Positions 1 to 5,689 of a DNA stretch of 5,689 nucleotides are shown here, in pieces. The notes beneath the pieces were generated by a model, which was not told the origin of the DNA, did not search any database, and saw nothing but the letters and a program-made list of their open reading frames with translations. The translations under genes were made by a program, and so were the position numbers. Source of the DNA: Spirochaetes bacterium RBG_16_67_19 (lineage in GTDB: Bacteria > Spirochaetota > Spirochaetia > SZUA-6 > DRHE01); assembly GCA_001829505.1 (NCBI GenBank), contig MIBK01000203.1, positions 11,242-16,930 on the forward strand. The letters run 5' to 3'. Within the stretch, counting starts at the first letter, position 1, and every line of letters starts with the position of its first letter.

Positions 1-3000
1 CCTGACCGTGTACAGCGCCTCCGGGCCGGGAGGGGAGTCCACCGGCCTGGTGGTGCAGGGGGCCTCCCTGGCCCTGGCCGACGCCCTGACGCTGAAGCTG
101 GACATGGAGTACAACGCGGCGCCGTTGTCGCTGCGCTTCGCCGGCTCCCTGAAGCTGCCCGTCGGCGGGGTGGAGGTGGATGCGGCGGGCAAGCTGACGG
201 ATGACGGCGGTAAGCCCTCCGTGGGCCTGTTTGCCATCGCCAAGAACCTGCCCCCGATCCCGGTGGCCCCGGCGGTGTTCATGAACGAGATCGGCGGCGG
301 CTTCTTCATCAACCCCACGGCTTCCGATATCACCATGGTGCAGAGCCTGGCCCAGTTCCAGAAGCCGGAGATGAACGACGAGCTGCAGGACCGGCTGCCG
401 GGCGGCAAGAAGTCCTCCTCGACCTCGTTTGCCCTCATGGTCCTGGGAGGGTTCTACGTTTCGGCGGAGTCCCTCTTGTCCGGCCGGGCCCTGCTGACCC
501 TGACGGGCGGGTACCTGGATCTGCAGGCCGAGGCCCAGGCCGCCGGAGGGCTGGCCGACGGCAGGGGCTCCCTGACCATCTCCTGGAAGCCCTGGTACGG
601 CGAGGGCTCGCTGAGCGTCGCGGTGGGCTTCCCCTCCTCCGGGGCCATCGTGAGCGGCAAAGGGGACGCCTCCTTCTACGTCTACGAGGGGGTCTGGGGG
701 GTGACCGGCAAGGTGAGCCTTTCATTGCTGGGCGGCAGCCTCGGCCAGACGGAGCTGTTCCTCGGCACGCCGGGCTTCATGGTGCAGGCGGGGCTTTCGC
801 GGAGCATCGACCTGTACATCATCTCCGGCAGCCTGACGCTCAAAGGGATGTTCTGGTACTACGCGCCCAAGGACAACATCGGGGCGTACGCCAGCATCGA
901 GGCGGACGGGGATTTTCTGGGCGGCCTGTTCTCCGCCAGTGCCGGGCTGGAAGGGGCCCTGATCGTCAACCCGGGGGTCTTCCTGTACGCGGTGGGCCAC
1001 GTCAGCGCCGAGGCGCTGGGCGTGACCCTGTACAGCGGCTCGGTGTGGGTCAGCCTGGGCTCCGGGGGCCTGGACGGGGGCAAGGGGCGCAATCACCAGT
1101 ACGATCAGATGATCGCCGATGCCAAGGGCATGGCCGCGGCGCTCAAGCAGGCCAAGCAGGCGCTGATCGCCAGCCTGCAGGATGCCAAGCTCAAGCTGGC
1201 CGAGCTGGACGCGGAGAGCCGCAAGGTGGCCGGCCTGGCGCTGGTGGAGCAGCAGCAGAGCATCTTCTACGGCTTCCCGGTGGACTGGATCTTCGCCCAG
1301 GCCGAGGTGGGCAACTGGGCCCCCGGCGGGCTGCCGCCGCCCATCAAGACCTCCTACGACCGCCTGTTCGGCGCGGCGGCCAAGAGCCTGGTCGCCCAGC
1401 ACAAGACCCTCACCGCCAAGCTGGACCAGTTCAACACCGAGCTGGCCGGGCTGGAAAAGCTCCGGCAGCAGGTTTCCACGCGCCTGGCCCAATATGAGGA
1501 CATCCTGCTGGCGGACCTGCCGGCGGTGGCCGAGCTGGGAACGCTGGGCAGCCCGTTCCAGGGCTGGCAGGAGAAGACCGTGCAGGTGGCCGGCCAGAGC
1601 GCCAAGGTGACCTCCGGCTTCGCCCTGGACCAGGCCAAGGCCGAGAAGCAGGCGGACACCCTGGCCGGCCTGCGCGAGCAGTTCGCCGCCTACCAGGACG
1701 CCTTCATCCAGCAGGCCGGCACACTCGACGGGCGCCTCCGCAGCCTGGACGAGATCCTGTTCCAGGGGGAGGACTGCCTGACCCGCCTGAGCGAGCGCTT
1801 CGCCGGCATCCACTCCGAGCTGTCCTTCTTCACGGACGGCTTCGTGGACTTCCTGGGCGCCAACGCGGCCCACGCCGGGCAGAGCTACACCGCCGTGGAC
1901 CCGTTGGAGGCCCAGATCAGCCAGGCCCTCACCGCCAAGGCCCAGGCCATGCTGAAGCCCAGTCCCCAGGCGCTGAAGAGCTGGATCTCCACCCGGGCCG
2001 ACATCATCGAGGAGCTGCTCAACGTCGGCAAGACCCAGGGCCAGGCCAAGACCGAATATCCGGTGCATCCCTTCGAAGCCGGCGCCGACCTGGAGGGGCT
2101 GTTCCTGAAGACCGGGCTGGAGCTGTGGTACGAGCTGCCGCTGGCCGGGTGGAACCAGTCGATCATCAAGGCCCTGGTCCAGGTGGGCCAGAGCGTGGAA
2201 ACCTTCCGCGCTTCGGCTATGGTGCTCTGGGCGGGCTGGGGACAATCCACGGCGCTGGTCGAGCAGGTGTACAGCCGCAAGGCGGAGCTGTACGACTTGC
2301 TGTACGAGATCTACGACCAGTTGAGCATCTACGGCTCCGGGCAGATCGGCGTGGCCGCTTCCGGCAACGCCGCCGGCTTCGCCGGCTGGGCCGCGGCCGG
2401 GTTGAGTTTCCGCACCGGGGAAATGGCCTCCGCCGTGAAGGCCCAGGCGCTCCCCCTGCCGCCGGGGGCCCAGCCGCCGCCCAAGCCCACCTTCGGTCCC
2501 AACCGCCCCCTGCAGTTCCTCGAGGGTGGGCCCCTCAGCGGCGGCGCGCCGGGCGCCGGTTACCCCCTGCCGCCGCCGCAGCCCCGACCCCTGGAGTCCC
2601 GCCCGCTGCCCGGGATCGCCGCCGGCACGTTCTCCCTGTTCACCGGGCTGGGCAGCATCCAGCTCAAGGAGACCGGCGCCAGCCTGCCGTCGAAGGGCGG
2701 CTACCAGAACCTGGATTCCTCGGCAGCGCCCAAGCTCCCGGCCCTGCCCCCCATGGCCTGGGTGCCGGTGACCGGATACTTCCAGGGCAAGCGGGCGGAG
2801 ATCGCCCCCTACCTGGAGGTGCCCCAGGTCACTCAGCTTTCGGCCACGTTGGCCAGCCAGTCCCCGCTGGAGGCGCTGCTGGAGGCCCAGGTGGCCGGAA
2901 GCCATCCGGTGGCCGTGGTGGAGTACGAGTACCGCATCGAGCGGGCGCTGAGCGGCGGCTCCGGCCCGCAGGTTCAGGGACCCTACGGGGGCTTCTTCTA

Positions 3001-4942
3001 CCAGGGTCCGCCCAAGCCTCCGGTGCAAAAGCCTCTGGGTCTGGGGCCACCCGTCCAGTTCCTGCCGGTGCAGGCGACGGGCCAGCTGGCCCCGCTCGCG
3101 GCGCCGTCCTCCCCGGGCCAGGCCCAGGTGGTGCTCAAGCCCACGCCCTGGCTCTCCCTGGGCTCGCTGCAGCAGTTCTCCCACCTGTTCCTGCCCGAGT
3201 TGAACGAGCCCGGCACCTTCCGCCTGCTGGTCAAGCTGCGGGGGGCCGGCGGCAAGAGCATTGTCCGGCAGGGGACCTTCCAGGTCGGCTATGCGCAGCA
3301 GACCAGCAAGCCCTTCAGCTCGGCCCTGGACGCCTCGGACAAGAGCGCGCCGACGGTGCCGGTGGTGGGCCTGCAGGGAGCGGCCACCTCGGGCAAACAG
3401 ATCCTCTACGCCCAGTGGCAATCACAGGACCCGGAATCCGGCATCCAGTCCTACGCCTATGCGGTGGAGCCGGACACCGCAGCCGGGGGCCAGGCAGCGG
3501 CCCAGAAGGCTTCAGGCAAGAAGAGCGGGGTCACCTCCACGATGGAATTCCTGCAGTCCGGCGCTTTCAGCCAGCTGGCCGCGGATGCGCCCATCGTGGC
3601 GGGCTCCGGATGGGTGAACGCCGGGGGGCGGACCGAGGCCAACATCCGGCAGCTGGACCTGCAGCAGGGCCAGCAGTACGTGGTGAAGGTGCGGGCCACC
3701 AACGGCGTCGGCCTGAGCAGCGTGGGCAGCTCGGCCCCCATCCTGGTGGACGCCACCGGCCCGGTTGCCCCGCAGATCCAGAGCTTCCAGCAGACCCAGG
3801 CCGACGGCAAGGCCAATTCGGTCGCTTTCAGCATCGTGCCGGCCTCCGACCCGGAATCCGGGATCAGCGGGCACAGCTTCGCCCTGGGCCATTCCGAAAA
3901 GGACGAGGCCGTCTTCCCCTGGACCGCGCTGCAGGGCACCACGGCCACCGTGGTGAACCTGCCCCTGCCGGAGGGCGAGCAGGTGGTCCTGAAGGTGCGG
4001 GCCTTGAATGGGGCTTCCACTCCCGCCGAGGCCAGCGCCGCCCTGACCCTGCACTACCCGGATTCCAGCCCGCCTTCCAAGCCTTCGGTCCTGACCCAGC
4101 CGGCCAACTTCTCCTCGGACACCGGGAAGATCGCGATCTCCTGGTCCGCGGCCCAGGACCCCGATTCCGGGGTTCTCTTCTATGAATACGGGCTGGGAAG
4201 CATCCCGGACCTCCAGGACGTGCTCCCCTGGAGCCCGGTGCCCGGGGCCTCCACCGCCTACCTGTTGGGCCAGGCTCCCCAGAGCACCGCGGCCTATTCG
4301 GCCACGGCAGCGGCCCCGTTGAAGGACAAGCAATCCTATTACGCCCAGGTGCGGTCGACCAACGGGGTGGGCCTGCGCTCGCTGGCTTCCTCGCTGCCCG
4401 TGCTGATCGACCTGAGCCCCCCGCTCGCCAGCCTGAGCGCCCCGGCGGAGAACAAGGGAAGGATCACCCTGAAGCTGGACCTGCAGGCCTCGGACGCGCA
4501 GTCCGGGGTGGCGGAATACCGGGTCCTGGTCTGGCCGGTGGAGAGCCCGCTGTCGACGCTCCCAGGGGCCCTGCCAGGCGGGGCCTGGGCGCTCCCGGCG
4601 GCCGGCTGGAGCATGCCGGGCACGCTGCAGGGCAGCTTCCAGCTCAAGGGCCAGTCCGGGTCCGGCGGGCCGGCCTTCAAGCTCGCGCCCATGCCCCAGG
4701 GGAAGCCGCCCTGGTTCGCCAGCGGCTGGAAGAAGCTTTCCGCGGGCGCGCCCCCGCAGAGCCTGGACGTGGAGCTGCTGGTTTCCGGCTTTCCGGACAA
4801 GGGACTGCAGTACGGGCAGTCGTATACCGTGGCCGTGGAGGTGCGCAACGGGGCCGGCGGGGTCGGCGTGAGCAACCCGGCCGTGGTCAAGGTGGTGCCG
4901 CCGCCGCAGGGCTACCAGATGACGCCCAAGTTCAGCTTCTAG
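1..4942 (+). CDS. Giant multidomain surface/secreted protein with C-terminal FN3-like modules (5' end missing)
   Basis: The frame is open from the first complete codon (position 2) to TAG at 4940-4942, giving at least 1,646 residues. A GTG at 8 is possible, but the frame continues upstream and no signal peptide follows, so the true start is almost certainly outside the window. Residues here are counted from that GTG. Seen in order: a Gly-rich alternating beta-strand zone (1-361); a helical/coiled-coil zone (362-810) broken by a Pro/Gly/Trp loop (422-451); a Pro-rich linker (815-868); a probable degenerate beta module (945-1100); and four FN3/Ig-like modules (1115-1636) carrying D-P-[ED]-S-G-[IV] or similar and a V-R-x-x-N-G motif. 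There is one cysteine (residue 590), typical of an exported protein. No catalytic motif was recognised. A structural or adhesive role outside the cytoplasm is inferred. The next gene follows after nine bases. The reading frame is sure; the function is unknown. Confidence 0.93.
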   Translation, partial: LTVYSASGPGGESTGLVVQGASLALADALTLKLDMEYNAAPLSLRFAGSLKLPVGGVEVDAAGKLTDDGGKPSVGLFAIAKNLPPIPVAPAVFMNEIGGGFFINPTASDITMVQSLAQFQKPEMNDELQDRLPGGKKSSSTSFALMVLGGFYVSAESLLSGRALLTLTGGYLDLQAEAQAAGGLADGRGSLTISWKPWYGEGSLSVAVGFPSSGAIVSGKGDASFYVYEGVWGVTGKVSLSLLGGSLGQTELFLGTPGFMVQAGLSRSIDLYIISGSLTLKGMFWYYAPKDNIGAYASIEADGDFLGGLFSASAGLEGALIVNPGVFLYAVGHVSAEALGVTLYSGSVWVSLGSGGLDGGKGRNHQYDQMIADAKGMAAALKQAKQALIASLQDAKLKLAELDAESRKVAGLALVEQQQSIFYGFPVDWIFAQAEVGNWAPGGLPPPIKTSYDRLFGAAAKSLVAQHKTLTAKLDQFNTELAGLEKLRQQVSTRLAQYEDILLADLPAVAELGTLGSPFQGWQEKTVQVAGQSAKVTSGFALDQAKAEKQADTLAGLREQFAAYQDAFIQQAGTLDGRLRSLDEILFQGEDCLTRLSERFAGIHSELSFFTDGFVDFLGANAAHAGQSYTAVDPLEAQISQALTAKAQAMLKPSPQALKSWISTRADIIEELLNVGKTQGQAKTEYPVHPFEAGADLEGLFLKTGLELWYELPLAGWNQSIIKALVQVGQSVETFRASAMVLWAGWGQSTALVEQVYSRKAELYDLLYEIYDQLSIYGSGQIGVAASGNAAGFAGWAAAGLSFRTGEMASAVKAQALPLPPGAQPPPKPTFGPNRPLQFLEGGPLSGGAPGAGYPLPPPQPRPLESRPLPGIAAGTFSLFTGLGSIQLKETGASLPSKGGYQNLDSSAAPKLPALPPMAWVPVTGYFQGKRAEIAPYLEVPQVTQLSATLASQSPLEALLEAQVAGSHPVAVVEYEYRIERALSGGSGPQVQGPYGGFFYQGPPKPPVQKPLGLGPPVQFLPVQATGQLAPLAAPSSPGQAQVVLKPTPWLSLGSLQQFSHLFLPELNEPGTFRLLVKLRGAGGKSIVRQGTFQVGYAQQTSKPFSSALDASDKSAPTVPVVGLQGAATSGKQILYAQWQSQDPESGIQSYAYAVEPDTAAGGQAAAQKASGKKSGVTSTMEFLQSGAFSQLAADAPIVAGSGWVNAGGRTEANIRQLDLQQGQQYVVKVRATNGVGLSSVGSSAPILVDATGPVAPQIQSFQQTQADGKANSVAFSIVPASDPESGISGHSFALGHSEKDEAVFPWTALQGTTATVVNLPLPEGEQVVLKVRALNGASTPAEASAALTLHYPDSSPPSKPSVLTQPANFSSDTGKIAISWSAAQDPDSGVLFYEYGLGSIPDLQDVLPWSPVPGASTAYLLGQAPQSTAAYSATAAAPLKDKQSYYAQVRSTNGVGLRSLASSLPVLIDLSPPLASLSAPAENKGRITLKLDLQASDAQSGVAEYRVLVWPVESPLSTLPGALPGGAWALPAAGWSMPGTLQGSFQLKGQSGSGGPAFKLAPMPQGKPPWFASGWKKLSAGAPPQSLDVELLVSGFPDKGLQYGQSYTVAVEVRNGAGGVGVSNPAVVKVVPPPQGYQMTPKFSF
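2..1090 (+). other. Glycine-rich, beta-strand-rich N-terminal zone of the giant protein
   Basis: Residues 1-361 show many short strands in which hydrophobic and small or polar residues alternate, separated by Gly, Asn-Pro or Asp-Gly turns. Examples are SLTISWKPWYGEG (nucleotides about 566-604) and GGFYVSAESLLSG. A short charged helical stretch (residues about 112-136, containing MVQSLAQFQKPEMNDELQ) divides it into two beta-rich halves. Aromatic residues are frequent (Trp, Tyr, Phe near residues 195-300). The pattern suits a long beta-sheet, beta-solenoid or barrel-like fold. From memory, the GGGFFINP and WKPWYGEG stretches recall DUF6603-type large bacterial beta proteins, but I cannot confirm this and treat the family as unassigned. 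Confidence 0.6.
1091..2440 (+). other. Helical and coiled-coil central zone of the giant protein
   Basis: Residues 362-811 switch sharply to an Ala/Leu/Gln/Lys/Glu-rich helical composition. Likely coiled-coil helices lie at residues about 365-421 (AKGMAAALKQAKQALIASLQ), 452-505 (LTAKLDQFNTELAGLEKLRQ), 539-614 and 637-678. The first two are separated by a Pro/Gly/Trp-containing break at 422-451, suggesting a helical hairpin. The last part (residues about 702-772) is different: helices rich in Trp and Tyr (ELWYELPLAGW, VLWAGWG, YDLLYEIYDQL), followed by a small Gly/Ala segment (GNAAGFAGWAAAG). The only cysteine, residue 590 (codon 1775-1777), lies here. This zone may act as a stalk or oligomerisation region; that role is inferred from composition only. 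Confidence 0.65.
2450..2611 (+). other. Proline-rich linker of the giant protein
   Basis: Residues 815-868 are dominated by Pro and Gly, with runs such as LPLPPGAQPPPKP and YPLPPPQPRP. No secondary structure is expected here. The segment separates the helical zone from the beta-sandwich zone and most likely serves as an extended flexible spacer. A second, less dense Pro/Gly stretch follows near residues 985-1020 (PPKPPVQKPLGLGPP), inside the probable degenerate module. Confidence 0.7.
2840..3307 (+). repeat. Probable degenerate FN3-like module preceding the clear array
   Basis: Residues about 945-1100 contain a strand EYEYRIE (Tyr at 2924), like the YEYGLG-type strand of the clear modules. 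About 95 residues later comes FRLLVKLRGAGG (Phe codon at 3218), which resembles the late V-x-V-R-x-x-N-G strand. A further strand, RQGTFQVGYA, then leads to the next module. The D-P-x-S-G signature and the Asn-Gly are missing, and a long Pro/Gly-rich insertion fills the middle. It is best read as a fifth, diverged module; an unrelated beta domain is the alternative. Confidence 0.45.
3350..4915 (+). repeat. Four tandem FN3/Ig-like beta-sandwich modules
   Basis: Four diverged protein repeats start at residues about 1115, 1252, 1355 and 1471. Each begins near a Pro-containing boundary (SAPTVP, TGPVAP, SSPPSKP, LSPPLAS). Each has an early motif: DPESGI (codons from 3428), DPESGI (3848), DPDSGV (4157), DAQSGV (4493). 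The motif is followed by an aromatic strand such as YAYAVE, HSFALG, YEYGLG or YRVLVW. Each also has a late strand ending in Asn-Gly: VRATNG (Asn at 3701), VRALNG (4007), VRSTNG (4361), VEVRNG (4847). This pattern, with YEYGLG and a following PW, is familiar from bacterial FN3/Ig-like domains in large surface proteins. Module lengths are unequal (about 137, 103, 116 and 166 residues) because the middle loop varies. The role is probably spacing or adhesion. Confidence 0.85.
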
Positions 4943-4946
4943 GGGG
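4941..4946 (+). promoter_or_regulatory. Ribosome-binding site overlapping the upstream stop codon
   Basis: AGGGGG lies five bases before the GTG at 4952 and includes the last two bases of the TAG stop codon at 4940-4942. The spacing supports GTG 4952 rather than the in-frame GTG at 4958 (spacing 11). The overlap suggests that ribosomes finishing the first gene feed directly into the second. Confidence 0.6.
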
Positions 4947-4951
4947 CCAGA

Positions 4952-5023
4952 GTGCGAGTGGATGGGCTCAACCTGGCGATCCTGACCGTTGTGCTCCTGC
5001 TGGCCGGGGTGCCGGCCGGGGCC
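4952..5023 (+). other. Signal peptide of the second protein
   Basis: Residues 1-24 comprise a short N-region with one arginine, a hydrophobic core (LAILTVVLLLAGV) and an A-G-A ending before Gln25, a good fit to the small-x-small rule of signal peptidase I. There is no lipobox cysteine, so a lipoprotein is unlikely. The N-region is weakly charged and includes Asp4, which lowers certainty slightly. Confidence 0.75.
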
Positions 5024-5689
5024 CAGGGACGGCCGCCCGCCTGGGTGCTGCCGGCGGGAGACAAGGTGGTGATCGTGCTCGGGGAGGTTCCCCGGGAGGC
5101 GCGCGGCTTCCGGGTCTACCGCCGGGGCCCCGGGGAACGGGAGTGGGTCCCACTGCATCCCGAGCCGATCGAGGCCGTGTCCGATCCCTACCAAGCCCGG
5201 GAGCTGATGGGCCAGGACTTCGACTGGATCGCCCGGCGCACGGACAGCATGGACCCGGAAGCGGTGTGGCGCAAGCTGCGCGCCCAGAGGGGTCTGGCGG
5301 AGGTGCTGTCCCTGGTCAGCAACGGACTGCGCCTGGCCCTGGGCCGCGGCTTCGTGGATCTGGACGTGCGCGCCGGCCTCTCCTTCAGCTACCGCGTACT
5401 GCTGCTGGACGCCCAGGGCCGGGAGGTGGCCCGGGTGGAAAAGGAGCTGCTGGTCTCCGAGCCCAGGCCGCCGGCGCCCGTGCAGCGCCTGCGGCTCGAA
5501 GGGCGACGGGAGGTTACGCTGCGCTGGGACTACCCCCCGTACCGCGGGGGCGCCCAGGACCTGGCGGTGGGCTTCCTGGTTTACCGGCAGCGCGCGGGAG
5601 GCCAGGCCGAGCGCATCACCCCGGTCCCGGTGCTGCGCATCGAGGGGCAGCTCGCCTACGTGGACCGGGAGGCCGAGGAAGGGGCGAGC
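4952..5689 (+). CDS. Exported FN3-domain protein (3' end missing)
   Basis: Starting at GTG 4952, the frame is open through the last base of the window, giving 246 residues without a stop. Residues 1-24 look like a signal peptide. Residues about 28-169 look like an FN3-type sandwich: an early strand pair (VVIVLGEVP, GFRVYRRGPGEREWVPL), then a charged, mostly helical insertion (about 77-135), then a closing strand SFSYRVLLLDAQGREV. A second FN3-like domain starts at about residue 172 (PPAPVQRLRLEG, then VTLRWDYPP and GFLVYRQRAGG) and runs off the edge. No cysteine is present. It lies nine bases after the giant gene, so co-transcription and translational coupling are likely. No catalytic motif is visible. 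A structural or binding partner of the upstream protein in the periplasm or at the surface is an inference. Confidence 0.85.
   Translation, partial: MRVDGLNLAILTVVLLLAGVPAGAQGRPPAWVLPAGDKVVIVLGEVPREARGFRVYRRGPGEREWVPLHPEPIEAVSDPYQARELMGQDFDWIARRTDSMDPEAVWRKLRAQRGLAEVLSLVSNGLRLALGRGFVDLDVRAGLSFSYRVLLLDAQGREVARVEKELLVSEPRPPAPVQRLRLEGRREVTLRWDYPPYRGGAQDLAVGFLVYRQRAGGQAERITPVPVLRIEGQLAYVDREAEEGAS

Noticed and set aside
8..10. GTG at 8 as the true start of the giant gene
   Set aside because: The frame is open upstream to the window edge, no ribosome-binding site can be assessed, and no signal peptide follows although the protein looks exported.
2369..2402. Closely spaced GCCGGC and CCGCGG palindromes as a possible hairpin or recognition site
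   Set aside because: They encode an Ala/Gly-rich stretch in the middle of the gene, and such palindromes are common by chance at this GC content.
722..3421. A minus-strand open frame of about 900 codons opposite the giant gene
   Set aside because: Its translation is a low-complexity Gly/Leu/Gln/Arg/His mix without domain-like patterning, as expected opposite a GC-rich gene whose third positions are nearly all G or C. The plus-strand frame has clear repeats and coiled coils.
2125..4185. A plus-strand open frame of about 686 codons in another phase
   Set aside because: It overlaps the giant gene completely, and its product is Gly/Pro/Arg/Ala-rich with no recognisable fold.
4913..4939. C-terminal Phe-Ser-Phe of the giant protein as an outer-membrane beta-signal
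   Set aside because: Aromatic-x-aromatic at the end is suggestive, but the expected upstream glycine position is not matched, and the preceding sequence is an FN3 module plus a Pro-rich tail rather than a barrel strand.
4958..4960. GTG at 4958 as the start of the second gene
   Set aside because: Its spacing from the AGGGGG is about 11 bases against 5 for GTG 4952, and it would remove the only basic residue in the signal peptide N-region.
3512..5194. A minus-strand open frame of about 560 codons
   Set aside because: It lies opposite the FN3 array and crosses the junction and signal peptide of the second gene. Its composition is the same Gly/His/Arg/Gln-rich shadow type.

Overview
The window is a GC-rich stretch (about 70% by eye, codons ending almost always in G or C) filled nearly end to end by two plus-strand genes read in the same direction. 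Both are cut by the window edges. No RNA gene, mobile element, CRISPR array, origin or terminator was seen. The proteins look exported: the second opens with a signal-peptide-like segment, the first has a single cysteine in about 1,645 residues, and both carry fibronectin type III (FN3)/Ig-like beta-sandwich modules. A GC-rich, probably Gram-negative bacterium with large surface or secreted proteins fits (Acidobacteriota, Myxococcota or a deltaproteobacterial relative are possible), but nothing here fixes the lineage.

Layout. Positions 1-4942 hold the 3' part of a giant gene whose start lies upstream. Its product has four zones: a glycine-rich, beta-strand-rich zone (to about position 1090); a long helical and coiled-coil zone ending in Trp/Tyr-rich helices (about 1091-2440); a proline-rich linker (about 2450-2611); and a C-terminal run of four clear FN3/Ig-like modules, with a probable fifth degenerate one in front (about 2840-4915). 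The gene ends at a TAG at 4940-4942.

Nine bases later, in the same reading frame, a GTG at 4952 starts a second gene. Its ribosome-binding site overlaps the stop codon of the first. It encodes an exported protein with at least two FN3-like domains, the first apparently split by a helical insertion, and it runs off the window at 5689.

How they may work together. The tight junction implies one transcript and probable translational coupling. Shared FN3-type modules and export features suggest that both proteins act outside the cytoplasm, perhaps in one cell-surface assembly. No enzyme active site was recognised in either protein, so a structural, adhesive or scaffolding role is the best inference, but it is unproven.
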